This document shows, piece by piece, positions 18,035 through 26,682 of a DNA stretch of 64,000 bases. How positions within the stretch are numbered: the stretch's first letter is position 1; each line of letters opens with the position of its first letter. Under the pieces are notes generated by a model. That model had not been told where the DNA came from, made no database searches, and saw only the letters and a list, made by a program, of their open reading frames with translations. A program made the translations under genes and the position numbers. The stretch comes from Streptomyces sp. TLI_146 (GTDB taxonomy: Bacteria; Actinomycetota; Actinomycetes; Streptomycetales; Streptomycetaceae), in assembly GCF_002846415.1 (NCBI RefSeq), contig NZ_PJMX01000001.1:186001-250000 (forward strand), written 5' to 3'.

Positions 18035-18781
18035 CGCCTGCTCCCATCGCCTCACTGGTCTCGGCACCGATGACCCACATCATCGACCCACCCAAACCGA
18101 GGCGACAGCAGATCAAGCAAATAGATCGGGCCAACCCCGGCCATCACCTTCAGCGTAAGACCCCCACAGCACTCCCCGGGGCGGTTTCCGTGGCCCCGCT
18201 TCCTCAAGGACCCCTCGGTCGGTTCAAGGGCTTCAGGCCTCCCAATGGAACGGCTCTGGACGGCCGGGCACGGTCCCTGCCTCTCACCGGCCGAGATGGA
18301 GGGCCAGCCGGGGTAGACCGAAACCCATGATCTTGCCGCCCTCTCCGCCGACGAGCCCCGGAGCATGCTGATCCCGTTCGTGGAGCTCCCCATCCGACCG
18401 GGCAGGACCAGCTGGCGGCTGAGGGCTGTACATCGGGCCACGCCGCGCCCCGTACCGGTCAGGGCGCATGGGAGGCGGTGCTGTGCGCCGGGCCGGGCCG
18501 GGCCGGGGCCAGGCTTTGGTTCGTCCGACTGCCTGGAGACGCAGCTCCCCAAGGCTGGGCTTCGCCTTCGCCCCCTTCCAAGTCGCGGCTTTCGGCGTGA
18601 CGCCTGCCCGCGGCGGCGGGTGGTCTGGTCGAGGCCTGGCGGACGCAGTCGGGGGCGGTCGGGGTCCTCGAGCCAGACGACGTTGTCTCCGTGGGCCAGT
18701 TCGCTGTCGCGATCACCTGCGGGTAGGAGCGGATTCCCGCCGGGCTTCAGGACAGGGCTCTTCTCCTTAAGGTCTTCCGCT
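18035..18781. other. Intergenic region upstream of CHAT gene
   Basis: About 745 bp between the CHAT gene and the end of a minus-strand membrane-protein gene. Open frames exist on both strands but are arginine/proline/glycine-rich and lack ribosome-binding sites. The promoter for the CHAT/NB-ARC unit should lie here, probably between 18040 and 18150. I see no convincing operator. Confidence 0.35.
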
Positions 18782-20026
18782 TCATCGGGGGATGATCAGA
18801 TCGGTGAGCTGCCCCGCGGTTGGTATCCGCCCGCGGTTGACGACGACCGCGACGAAGATGGCCACGACCGGCAGCAGAGGGATGAGAGCCGCGTCGGGCA
18901 AGCCGAGGAACGCTGCGCCAGCCATCACCAGGACGACCGTGAGCCCCACCACGATCCCCCGCAGACGCTCTCTCGGTGCAGCCGGAGTCACGCCTGTGAG
19001 GTGGTCTGCGTCGAGAAGGTTGTCAATACGGCCCTCAGCGTAGCGTTCGGCGATGGTCAGAAGCATCACGGTCAAGTCCTCCAGAGCGGGGCCGGGCTTG
19101 GAGTCCTGTTGCGCTTCGGCTTGTCGCAGCGCACCTACCACCAGGGCGGCATGTGCCTTGAACTGCCGTTCGTTGTGGCGTCTGGCTCTGGCGCGGCGGG
19201 TGCGGTGGGCTCTCCAGATGGCGCGCTCGACCGGCTGCACGGAGACGCGCGGAATCTGGCAGTCTGGCTGGGTTTCCTCCCAGCGCCGCAGAACTGAGGC
19301 GCACTGGGCAGCGACCGTCAGCAGGGCCACGACCGGCCAGCAGCGTCGGTCCTCCATGCGGGCGCTGTCCCCGTCTGCGTACCCGGTAAGGCCCTCCAGA
19401 TCGTAGGCGGCCAGTGTCGTGCCTCTGCCGGAACTGGTCAGGTTCACGCGCTTGATGAACCGCACCTCAGCGATCAGGATCAGGGCCCAGATGAGAATCT
19501 CCGTCCCCCTGCTGATCGTGGAAAAGTCCCAGCGGCGCACCGACATCGGCACAGCCACGATGTTGCTGAGCAGTGCCTGCACTACGCCAGGCTGTGGTCC
19601 GGGATCCGCGCTCAACCGCAGATGTTCCCAGTCGGCGATGTCATCGATGTGCCCCACGATGTACAGCAGCAGCACAAACCAGATGATCTTGAGCGGCCCG
19701 GCCAGGGGCCGAGCGCGCCACCACCGCACGACGTATCCAGGGGCCAATCCGTGGCCGCCCACCCGGTCTCGTATTCGCGGTGGCAGCAGTAGCATCTGCG
19801 TCAGAAGCGGAGCAGCTCGAAGCACCCCCGAGTCGGCACGCCATCGCTGCAAGCGCTCCAAGGACGCCGTTCCCCAACGCTGAACTGGTCCAGGAATGAG
19901 GAACAGAGCCATTGTGACCAAGACCAACCACGGAGTGACCGCGAGCAGGAAACCGTTCAGCACCTTGACAGTCTCACGCATCCCACCGTCAACATTCCTT
20001 GGAATGTAAGAAAGCGACGAAAGCAC
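18782..20026 (-). CDS. Multi-pass membrane protein of unknown function, downstream of the ABC-3C-like operon
   Basis: The start is GTG 20026, 41 nt after the ATPase stop, or ATG 19981, with neither site clearly better. The 414-aa protein has a hydrophobic helix at about residues 25-45, others near 118-136 and 175-190, a long soluble central segment rich in arginine, and a C-terminal hydrophobic pair (about 357-375 and 380-395). No transport or enzyme motif is recognised. Same-strand position and short spacing after the ATPase make co-transcription likely, so it could be a membrane accessory, but that is inference only. Confidence 0.7.
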   Translation of the reverse strand: MLSSLSYIPRNVDGGMRETVKVLNGFLLAVTPWLVLVTMALFLIPGPVQRWGTASLERLQRWRADSGVLRAAPLLTQMLLLPPRIRDRVGGHGLAPGYVVRWWRARPLAGPLKIIWFVLLLYIVGHIDDIADWEHLRLSADPGPQPGVVQALLSNIVAVPMSVRRWDFSTISRGTEILIWALILIAEVRFIKRVNLTSSGRGTTLAAYDLEGLTGYADGDSARMEDRRCWPVVALLTVAAQCASVLRRWEETQPDCQIPRVSVQPVERAIWRAHRTRRARARRHNERQFKAHAALVVGALRQAEAQQDSKPGPALEDLTVMLLTIAERYAEGRIDNLLDADHLTGVTPAAPRERLRGIVVGLTVVLVMAGAAFLGLPDAALIPLLPVVAIFVAVVVNRGRIPTAGQLTDLIIPR

Positions 20027-20067
20027 CTCGTCAGGGCCCGGACTCCCGGTCGGTGCCCTTGCGGTCG

Positions 20068-21999
20068 TCAGTCGCCAGCTTCATTTCCCGGGGGACCGTC
20101 TGCAGACTGCGCGTCAGCACGCTCGGCAGGGGGCATGGGAACGAGCCTGTCCGTGTCGGAAAGCTCCAGTGACCAGTGAATGCCCTCGATCGGGGGGGAG
20201 TCGTTGTCGGTGACGATGATCTGCAAGCGGTCGACGTGTTCGGTGGCAGTGCGAAGGAGGCTGGCGTACATCTTGCGAAGGCGTTCAAGGTCAACGCCTT
20301 CATGACCGACGTTGCTGCTGATGCCGTCGATGATCAGGATGTTGGGCAGCGGGATATCGTCGTCGCGCAGTGCTACGTGCTGGTGTGCAAGGACGTGAGC
20401 GACGTTGACCAGTACCTCAACGCCTTGCGATTGCAGGTCGGCGAAGGGGCGGCCGTCTACGACAGGCATGTATGTCTTCTTGTTGAGGTAGGAGCCTGGC
20501 TGGTCGTCGAAGCGGGGCGCGTCGAAGCTGCGGAGGGCGGCTTCGAAAGCTTCGTCGAGTTTCCTCAGGCGTTCGCTGACGGCTTGGTTGCTGTGGCGGG
20601 TGGCGTCGATTTTGCTGTTGAGGTCTTCCTGTTCGCGTTCCAGTTCCGCCACCCGTTCGGCCTGACCTGCTAGCCGGTCGTGCAGGGCCAGGCCGTCGTC
20701 CAGACGGGCGAGATGCTCTTCAAGTCGGGCCTGCTGGGCCGCGACGCTTCGGATGCGCTCTGCCTGGTCGGTGATGTAGGTGGAGGTCGCTCGGTCCAGT
20801 TGGGTACCGAGGTCTGTCCGGTGCTGGGTCTGGGCGGCCAGAGCTGCCTGGAGCTGAGTGAGGCGGCGGGTGCTCCGGGCGATGAGTTCTTCGGTCTCGG
20901 TTACTTGCTCGATGACCCTGTCTTGTTCCGCGGCGAGGGAGGACGGCGCTGGCAGGTCGGGGGGAGTCTGCAGGCAGAGGCGGCAGGTGTGCTCGTCTCC
21001 CCTGTCCCGCACCCCGGCCCCACAGCGGGGGCAGGTGTGGAACTCGAAGTCGTTGAGGAGCCGCTCGGCCACCAGAGCGCGCGTGAGCCGACGGCTCTGC
21101 GCGATGAGCTGTCCGTGCAGTTCCCGGAGGTTGTTGACGGAAACGGCTTCGGCCTCGGTCGCGCCGGCGATCCGGGCGATCTCTCCTTCTGTCTCGGCGA
21201 TCCGCTCGCGGAGCATGAGGGTGGTCGGCCCGGTGAGGCTGATGTCGCCGGTGAGATGGATGTCTGCTTGACGAACGCTGGCGAGCTCTCGCTCGGTCTC
21301 GTGCCGCTCGACTTCCAGCTCGGCGCGGGAGGCGAAGGCGGTGTTCAGGAGGATCCGTTCGAGGGTGTCCGCGTCTGCGGTGAGGGCTGCCAGCTCTGTG
21401 GTGACTTCGCGCAGGCGGTCTCGTAGTCCGGCTGCCTCCGGGTCGTAGAGGCCGTAGAGGATCTCGAAAACGTACTTGCGCTTGATGTTCTTGGAGTAGT
21501 TGTCCGGGGTTCCGAAGACGGAGGAGTCGATCTCCTTCTGCCTGAGAACGCAGTACATGAGGTAGTCGCTGATGGTGACAGGAACCAGGGGGCTCCTGTC
21601 GTCGTTGGGAGCACGTGGGACGCTGAGGCGGGGCAGTTTCAGTGCATCGCGCCACCAGTCACGGAAGGTCGCGTCGTACCCGGCTTGGAGCTGGCTGGCG
21701 GGCAGCCTCCAGACTTCCCGGAGGCCTTCGACTTCGGCGATCTCCACCATGGCATTCGGGGTGGTGACCAGGGTGCGGACGATGCGGAATCGACGGTCTC
21801 CGACCAGCACAGTGCCGGCAATGGTCCGGCCTCGAAGTTCGGGGACGACGCTCACGTCCGCGCCGAGCAGGGCCCGGAGGCAACTGACAGTGGCGGTCTT
21901 GCCGCCGCTCATGGAACCGACGATCGCATTCATGCCGGGTTCGAAGCGGATCGTGCGGCTGGTACCGACCAGGGTGATCTCTTCGATGCGCAGTCTCAT
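20068..21999 (-). CDS. SMC/Rad50-like ABC ATPase of a three-component conflict system
   Basis: The 643-aa protein has an N-terminal P-loop GSMSGGKT (28-35). A long central coiled coil is interrupted by a four-cysteine zinc ribbon (CPRC and CRLC, about residues 320-340), and a C-terminal Walker B PNILIIDGISSN (about 560-570) follows. This split-ATPase layout is that of SMC/Rad50-type proteins; the ribbon in place of a CxxC zinc hook is characteristic of several conflict-system ATPases. Its ATG overlaps the stop of the small middle gene by 4 nt. Order effector, middle component, ATPase matches ABC-three-component (ABC-3C) systems known from comparative genomics, where the ATPase is thought to sense DNA or nucleoprotein and license a nuclease. 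The ATPase is intact here. Confidence 0.85.
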   Translation of the reverse strand: MRLRIEEITLVGTSRTIRFEPGMNAIVGSMSGGKTATVSCLRALLGADVSVVPELRGRTIAGTVLVGDRRFRIVRTLVTTPNAMVEIAEVEGLREVWRLPASQLQAGYDATFRDWWRDALKLPRLSVPRAPNDDRSPLVPVTISDYLMYCVLRQKEIDSSVFGTPDNYSKNIKRKYVFEILYGLYDPEAAGLRDRLREVTTELAALTADADTLERILLNTAFASRAELEVERHETERELASVRQADIHLTGDISLTGPTTLMLRERIAETEGEIARIAGATEAEAVSVNNLRELHGQLIAQSRRLTRALVAERLLNDFEFHTCPRCGAGVRDRGDEHTCRLCLQTPPDLPAPSSLAAEQDRVIEQVTETEELIARSTRRLTQLQAALAAQTQHRTDLGTQLDRATSTYITDQAERIRSVAAQQARLEEHLARLDDGLALHDRLAGQAERVAELEREQEDLNSKIDATRHSNQAVSERLRKLDEAFEAALRSFDAPRFDDQPGSYLNKKTYMPVVDGRPFADLQSQGVEVLVNVAHVLAHQHVALRDDDIPLPNILIIDGISSNVGHEGVDLERLRKMYASLLRTATEHVDRLQIIVTDNDSPPIEGIHWSLELSDTDRLVPMPPAERADAQSADGPPGNEAGD

Positions 22000-22550
22000 A
22001 TGTGAGTCCCCCAGTCCGCCTCGACGATGTCGGGGAACGTCTCGTAGATCAGGTTCTTCAAGGTAGTGCCGGTCAGGTTGAAGTACCGGCGCAACAACAC
22101 TGCTCGCTCGCGCACCGGGCGCCAGCTCTCGCTCTCAGCGAGAGCCCACGCGACGTCATGCCCGGCGGCGGTAGTCCGGTAGGTCGCGATAGCGTCCTCG
22201 TGTTTGGGCTCGATGAGGCCTTTGCCAGTGAGGGCGCCAAGCAGCGCGTAGTAGGCGGGGTCCCATGGCCCGTACCTGTAGCGGATCATGCTCTGCTCGA
22301 TCGTTCCGGTGAGCCACGGGTTCTCTCCGGCGTCGACGTTGGGCCGTCGAACGGCCATCAGCTTATTGAAGTGGTCCGGGTAGCGCAGCAGGAAGTCGAG
22401 CTTGGCTAGCTTCATACGTCCTTCGATGCCCTTGCTCGCCTTAGTTTCGGAGAAGACGTCGATGAGGAGCAGCAGGCGGGCTTGGGCGTCGGCGGAGGGT
22501 GGTCTTGCGGGCGGCACGGCGGTGGTGGGCGCGGTGGCGTTAGGAGGCAT
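21996..22550 (-). CDS. ABC-3C-type middle component
   Basis: The 184-aa protein begins with a disordered proline-rich tail and then shows a compact helical/winged-helix core (RLLLLIDVFSETKASKGIEG, KLAKLDFLLRYPDHF, RYRYGPWDPAYYALLGAL). It ends in NLIYETFPDIVEADWG. The KLxKLDFLLRYP and YGPWDP segments resemble middle-component proteins placed between effector and ATPase in ABC-3C systems; these are wHTH-like adaptors. It overlaps the effector end by 11 nt and the ATPase start by 4 nt, so the three were one translationally coupled operon. Subfamily number not assigned. Confidence 0.72.
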   Translation of the reverse strand: MPPNATAPTTAVPPARPPSADAQARLLLLIDVFSETKASKGIEGRMKLAKLDFLLRYPDHFNKLMAVRRPNVDAGENPWLTGTIEQSMIRYRYGPWDPAYYALLGALTGKGLIEPKHEDAIATYRTTAAGHDVAWALAESESWRPVRERAVLLRRYFNLTGTTLKNLIYETFPDIVEADWGTHI

Positions 22551-23329
22551 CTCGGTCGCTCCCCCAGTCGAACCTGCACTCGTCTGAGATCGCGCATGTC
22601 CTGCCCATCAGGAGCACACCGTCTTGGGCATAGAGTGGATGGCGGTCGTACGTGCTGGGATTGGCATCGAACAGGCGCTGCAGCTCGTCGAAGATGGCAT
22701 CAGCGGGCTGCGGCTGCCCTTTGTGGGATCTGCGGGTACGGCGAGCCAGCAGCAGAAGGCGCTCGTCGAGGTCTGTCTCGATGGCCTGGTCGCCCGGCCA
22801 GGCTCCTAGGGCCAGCTCTTTGAAACGGTGACGCTCAGCCTGAGCACGGAGCATCTGCGCCTCCTCGATGACTTCCCTGGACGCAGCGCCCGCTCGGAGC
22901 TTGCGGACAAGCGCGGTCTCGGGACCATGCAGTTGCTGGGAAAGATCTTCCAGCAGCACATGATCGGGACGGGTCAGTCGCTGGCGCACGTCGGCAACAG
23001 CCGTTGCGCTGATGCGTTTGTTCAGCACAGCCGGGGGCGGACTGTCGAGGACCAAGAGCTCTGTCCACCGGGCTACCGGCAGACCTTGAGTCGCATCGCG
23101 AGTGCGCCGGAGCAACTCGATGTAGAGGGCGTTGATCATCGCCATGGTGAGGCCGGGTCCGAGATCGGCTAGCACACGCGTGTTGCGCAGCTCGATGTCA
23201 CCGCGCCGTGGCAGCGGCCTGATGCGGACCAAGGGAAGGAAGTCGGTGAGTGCGTCCTCTTCAACTTTCAGGTGCGTCGCGACTCGCTCGCGGCACGTCG
23301 CGTTGTCTCCACCTTGCCCCTTAAAGGAC
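22540..23329 (-). pseudogene. C-terminal part of the ABC-3C effector gene, separated from its nuclease domain by an IS
   Basis: In this frame the genuine sequence begins just after the IS end with KGQGGDNATCRERVATHLK and runs for about 263 residues to HPLYAQDGVLLMGRTCAISD and a stop 11 nt inside the next gene. It is helical with several conserved-looking charged blocks (LRNTRVLADLGPGL, WPGDQAIETDLDERLLLLAR) and corresponds to the C-terminal domain that couples effector to middle component. The frame also continues backwards through the IS but that is chance. The upstream half is at 24165-24581. Alone it lacks a start and the nuclease. Confidence 0.75.
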
Positions 23330-23332
23330 ATT

Positions 23333-23830
23333 TCATTTGGGGAGCCTGCGGTGGCAGATGAGGGTGGCGGCGAGGGCGGTGAAGGCGAGGAAGTGTTCGG
23401 GCTTGCGCTCGTATCGGCGGTGGAGTCGTCGGCATCCGCCAAACCAGGCGATGCTCCGCTCCACCACCCACCGGTGCCGGCCCAGGCGTTCAGAACTCTC
23501 CACACCCCGGCGTGCGATGCGAGGCGTGATGCCTCGCGAGCGTAACCATCGTCGCAGGTGGGGATAGTCGTATCCCTTGTCGCCGTGGAGCTTGTCCGGC
23601 CGTCGCCGACGGGGTCCACGACGAGATCGGATGGGTGGGATGCCACGGACCAAGGCCTCGAAGGCCTGGCTGTCGTGCAGGTTGGCCGCGGAGATGCCGA
23701 TCGAGATCGGCAGTCCGTTCCGGTCGACGATCATGTGGATCTTCGAGCCGTTCTTGCCGCGATCGGTCGGATTCGGTCCCGTCAGCTGCCCCCTTTTGTC
23801 GCCCGGACACTGACCGAGTCGATCGCGCAC
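23333..23830 (-). CDS. IS5-family transposase, second frame
   Basis: This frame continues the transposase with LTGPNPTDRGKNGSKIHMIV, the second acidic region GDKGYDYPHLRRWL (D of DKGYD) and the C-terminal glutamate motif RHRWVVERSIAWFGGCRRL. It is expressed as a frameshift fusion with the first frame. Both frames look intact, so the copy may still be mobile. Confidence 0.88.
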   Translation of the reverse strand: MRDRLGQCPGDKRGQLTGPNPTDRGKNGSKIHMIVDRNGLPISIGISAANLHDSQAFEALVRGIPPIRSRRGPRRRRPDKLHGDKGYDYPHLRRWLRSRGITPRIARRGVESSERLGRHRWVVERSIAWFGGCRRLHRRYERKPEHFLAFTALAATLICHRRLPK

Positions 23831-24144
23831 CGCGACCAGTCCAGCTCGCCCTGAGCACCGAGTTCGTCAAGGACGAGGCGGTGGAGCCTGGCCCACACGC
23901 GGGCCTCGGACCACTCGGTGAACCGCCGGAACGCGGTCACGCCCGACGGCCCGAAGCCGGGCGGCAACTGGTTCCATGTGCATCCTGACGTGGCCACGAA
24001 GACGATCGCGGCCAGGACCTCACGGTCGCCGTGCTGGCGTCGGCGCCCGCCGCCCTGCGGGCGAACCGGCGCCGGCGGCACCACCCGCTGGAACAATTCC
24101 CACAAACCGTCCGGCACCATCCGCTCAACAATCTGGCTTGCCAC
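23782..24144 (-). CDS. IS5-family transposase, first frame
   Basis: The 120-aa frame carries the N-terminal half of an IS5-type transposase: the DUF4096-like part (LWELFQRVVPPAP; REVLAAIVFVATSGCTWNQL; AFRRFTEWSEARVWARLH) ending in LDWSRCAIDSVSVRATKGGS. The aspartate in AIDS is the first D of the DDE triad. A -1/+1 slip near KGG is expected to fuse it to the second frame, as usual in this family. Confidence 0.88.
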   Translation of the reverse strand: MASQIVERMVPDGLWELFQRVVPPAPVRPQGGGRRRQHGDREVLAAIVFVATSGCTWNQLPPGFGPSGVTAFRRFTEWSEARVWARLHRLVLDELGAQGELDWSRCAIDSVSVRATKGGS

Positions 24145-24164
24145 TCAGCCAGCATCCCGCAAGA

Positions 24165-24581
24165 TCACACCAAACGAAATAGCTTGTTAGACAGGGCCTG
24201 GACCGCCTCGTCGGCTGGGTCGAGATGGCCCTCAAGACCGGCAGTCAGCTGATAGGTCAGGCCGGTGCCCGTTACTGTTTCGTGCGTGCGCCACAAGCTC
24301 TTGAGAGGTCCACTCCTGAACACGTCCGTGAGCGTCCAGGGTTCGACGGCATCCCTCGTTTTGATCTGCTGGAAATCCCAGAACACACCGTCAACGCACT
24401 GGGAGTCGCCTGTGCGGGCGACGGTTACATCCTCGATGTGCTCACAGGTCACGTGGATGACCGTTCCGCCCGCGAGCATCTCCAGGACTGCTTGCACGGA
24501 GATGTGTACCTGATATTCGAACCGCCGCACCGTGACCGACCCTGAGTCATCTGGTGCTTCGGTCTCAATTGGATCAGCCAT
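24165..24581 (-). pseudogene. N-terminal nuclease (DUF4297/Cap4-like) half of the ABC-3C effector
   Basis: The ATG at 24581 follows GGGGGG. The 138 residues contain FEYQVHISVQAVLEML, CEHIEDVTV (E50-D51) and FQQIKTRD (Q72-x-K74) followed by WTLTDVF. This is the ED...QxK pattern of the DUF4297 restriction-like nuclease seen in Cap4 and in ABC-3C effectors. The original coding sequence runs to about LSNKLF, where the IS starts, and the stop at 24165 comes from IS sequence. The intact effector would have been about 400 aa. The separate N-terminal nuclease might still fold but lacks the coupling domain. Confidence 0.75.
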
Positions 24582-24719
24582 CGCCCCCCATTTCGTTACT
24601 CCACGGGCACGCAGCGTAGGGGATCTGCGATCTCGAGTCGACAGCCAAGGGATCCAGTCCACTTTGTTCGCGGAGCCGGAGGACGGGAGCAAGCCGCCGA
24701 CCTCCTTCCCTAACTGGCC

Positions 24720-25170
24720 CTAACAAAGCCTCTGGACGTGCCGGTGGGTGATCAGGCAGACAGCGAGGCCGAGGAAGGCCTCGTGGATGTCGTCGCGTCG
24801 TTCCCGCCGGATCCGCAGGCGGCGGAACCCATGCAGCCAGGAGATCGTCCGCTCGACGACCCAGCGGAACGTGCCCAGGCCGGTGCCGTGCGGCTGGCCC
24901 CGCTCGGCGATCACCGGCCGGATCCCACGCTGCCACAGAAGCCGCCGGTACTTGTCGTGGTCGTAGCCGCGGTCCGCGAAGAGCTTGTCGGGGCGCTTGC
25001 GCGGCCGGCCGACGACTCCCGCGACTGATGGGATCTTGTCCAGCAGCGGCAGCATCTGGGTGACGTCGTTGCGGTTGCCGCCGGTCAGCGACACCGCGAG
25101 CGGGATGCCCTGGCCGTCGGTGAGGATGTGGTGTTTGCTGCCCGGGCGTGCGCGGTCGACCAGGCTGGGG
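24720..25170 (-). CDS. IS5-family transposase, second frame
   Basis: This frame continues with GPKSGPSLVDRARPGSKHHI, then the ADRGYDHDKYRRLL acidic motif and FRWVVERTISWLHGFRRLRI (catalytic E). It ends 7-8 bp from the element's left end, as is usual for IS5-type elements. The copy appears intact. Confidence 0.85.
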
Positions 25171-25543
25171 CCGCTTTTGGGCCCCTGCGTGCGGCCCGGA
25201 CGTGGGAGGAGTCGATCACCGCCCGGGACCAGTCGAGCTGGTTCTTCGACCGCAGCTTGTTCAGCAGCAGCTGGTGGAGCTGATCCCAGACGCCGGCCTC
25301 GTTCCAGGCCGCAAGGCGACGCCAGCAGGTCATGCCCGAGCCAAAGCCGAGCTCCTGCGGCAGATACTCCCACTGGATGCCGGTGTGCAGGACGAACAGA
25401 ATGCCGCACAGAGCCTGACGGTCGGGCACTCGCGGCCGCCCTTCCACTTGCTTCGGCGGCGGCTCGGGCAGCAACGGCTTGATCAGCGACCACAGTTCGT
25501 CCGACACGATCCACGGCCGCGACTGACGCTTCCCCATGCTCAC
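25085..25543 (-). CDS. IS5-family transposase, first frame
   Basis: The frame starts MSMGKRQSRPWIVSDELWSL and contains VEGRPRVPDRQALCGILFVL, GIQWEYLPQELGFGSGMTCW and LDWSRAVIDSSHVRAAR (D of VIDSSH). After HVRAA the protein is completed in another frame, consistent with programmed frameshifting. Confidence 0.85.
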   Translation of the reverse strand: MSMGKRQSRPWIVSDELWSLIKPLLPEPPPKQVEGRPRVPDRQALCGILFVLHTGIQWEYLPQELGFGSGMTCWRRLAAWNEAGVWDQLHQLLLNKLRSKNQLDWSRAVIDSSHVRAARRGPKAAPAWSTAHARAANTTSSPTARASRSRCR

Positions 25544-25600
25544 AACAACGAGCGATCAAGCCGACAGTCACATCATCAAACCGCTTTTGTTAGAGCCAGT

Positions 25601-26341
25601 AAGCCACCACTGTGCAAGTGGCCCCCTCTGATGGGGCCAGATGATGAGGAGGTTGCCGCAGTGGTGTTTGGGGGATCTCCAGTTCCTCTCGCGGTGCGGG
25701 GATGAGGGCGAAGCGGGGGGTGTGATACTTCGCGGCGGTCTTCCCTCCCCAGGCATGGGGATCACCAGCCCTCGGCGTCGTCGCTGATGCCGAGCCCGGG
25801 CTCCCCCTGCATGCGCGGGCACCAGGACTCAACGACGCCCACTTCTTCTCCCTCCGGCTTTCGCGAGGCCCAATCTGAAGCCAGACCTGAAAGGGAAGGC
25901 ACTCCGCGCGCACCCGGGGCCGCCGGATTCGGAACGCGTGGAGACGGGAATGAAATTTCAGTGTGCCGACAAGAAATTTCATGGCCCGCGGCCCCGTCAG
26001 CACTCAGAGAGCAGGGTTATCGAGCACGGGTTCGCTCGATCGGACAGCGTCACTCAGTACACGATGCGGAATTGACCGGGGCTGGGCATTAGTGCTCGAC
26101 TTCGGTCAACTTGACACACGCGCCGCAGAGTTGGGCCGCTCGATAGGAACGTCAGTTCCTTCTCGGGTTTCGGCCCTTGCTGATGGGGTTTTCATCTTCT
26201 GGGCCGTTTTCGTGGAGGGGCTGCTGGGCGAGGCGCTAGGTTCGTCGCGCAACACGGAGACCCCCGGTTTCGCGGGCTGACAAACCACTCGCCGGGGGCC
26301 TTCCGCCTCACTGCTCTGTTCAGCAAGAAAGGGACTTCTCT
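25601..26341. other. Intergenic region between IS and regulatory cluster
   Basis: About 740 bp without a supportable gene. The right third is AT-richer and includes TTGACA (26111-26116) and the palindrome at 26145-26160. A possible stem with CCCCGG/CCGGGG arms occurs at about 26262-26300, directly upstream of the small membrane-protein gene. Confidence 0.4.
26145..26160. promoter_or_regulatory. Palindrome AGGAAC-N4-GTTCCT
   Basis: AGGAACGTCAGTTCCT is a perfect inverted repeat with 6-bp arms. It lies about 30 bp downstream of a TTGACA hexamer and 182 bp upstream of the gene at 26342. It could be an operator or the base of a leader hairpin. Confidence 0.4.
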
Positions 26342-26593
26342 ATGAATGGCAGCGTTTCCGGCGGCCGCGAGAGGCCGACGGGTTGTCACCGTAGCAATGT
26401 GCGTAGGTCTGGGCAGGCAGTGCGTGCCTGGGTTGGCACGTGGCTGCTCTCGGCCTTCGTCGCGCTGGTGGTCGTGCCCCTCGTCTTGATCACTCCCGCG
26501 TGGCAGAACCCCGCCGGTGCCTCGGTTGCCGTGGCAGCGCTGAGCGGGGTGCTGGCGGCACCCGCCTGCCTGGCGCGGCACGGCCGCCGCTAG
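26342..26593 (+). CDS. Small membrane protein
   Basis: The ATG follows AGAAAGGGA. The 83-aa protein has a polar basic N-terminus and two hydrophobic stretches (about residues 32-52, WLLSAFVALVVVPLVLI, and 58-75). No family recognised; such small two-TM proteins are common in Streptomyces. It precedes the HTH regulator by about 90 bp on the same strand. Confidence 0.6.
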   Translation: MNGSVSGGRERPTGCHRSNVRRSGQAVRAWVGTWLLSAFVALVVVPLVLITPAWQNPAGASVAVAALSGVLAAPACLARHGRR

Positions 26594-26682
26594 CAGCGGT
26601 TGCTGCTGTGCGGCCGGGCGCGCTGCCTGGCCGCACAGCACTACCGAGGGCTGCTTTCTCCTGGTGTTTGTGCCAGCGGGCG

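Larger units (their letters stand above)
23330..24180 (-). mobile_element. IS5-family insertion sequence inside the effector gene
   Basis: The element has two transposase frames and ends ATTTCATTTGG (23330-23340) and CCAAACGAAAT (24170-24180), imperfect inverted repeats. It is about 851 bp long. It separates the nuclease half and C-terminal half of one gene. The target duplication could not be fixed from the sequence alone. Confidence 0.85.
24713..25600 (-). mobile_element. Second IS5-family insertion sequence
   Basis: The ends ACTGGCCCTAACAAAG (24713-) and CTTTTGTTAGAGCCAGT (-25600) form an imperfect inverted repeat. The element is about 890 bp with two transposase frames. It lies about 130 bp upstream of the effector start, so it separates the operon from its original upstream region and may have changed its promoter. 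Confidence 0.85.

Noticed and set aside
23333..24144. Effector frame running through the IS5 element
   Set aside because: The frame is open by chance; residues there are antisense to, or out of frame with, the transposase.
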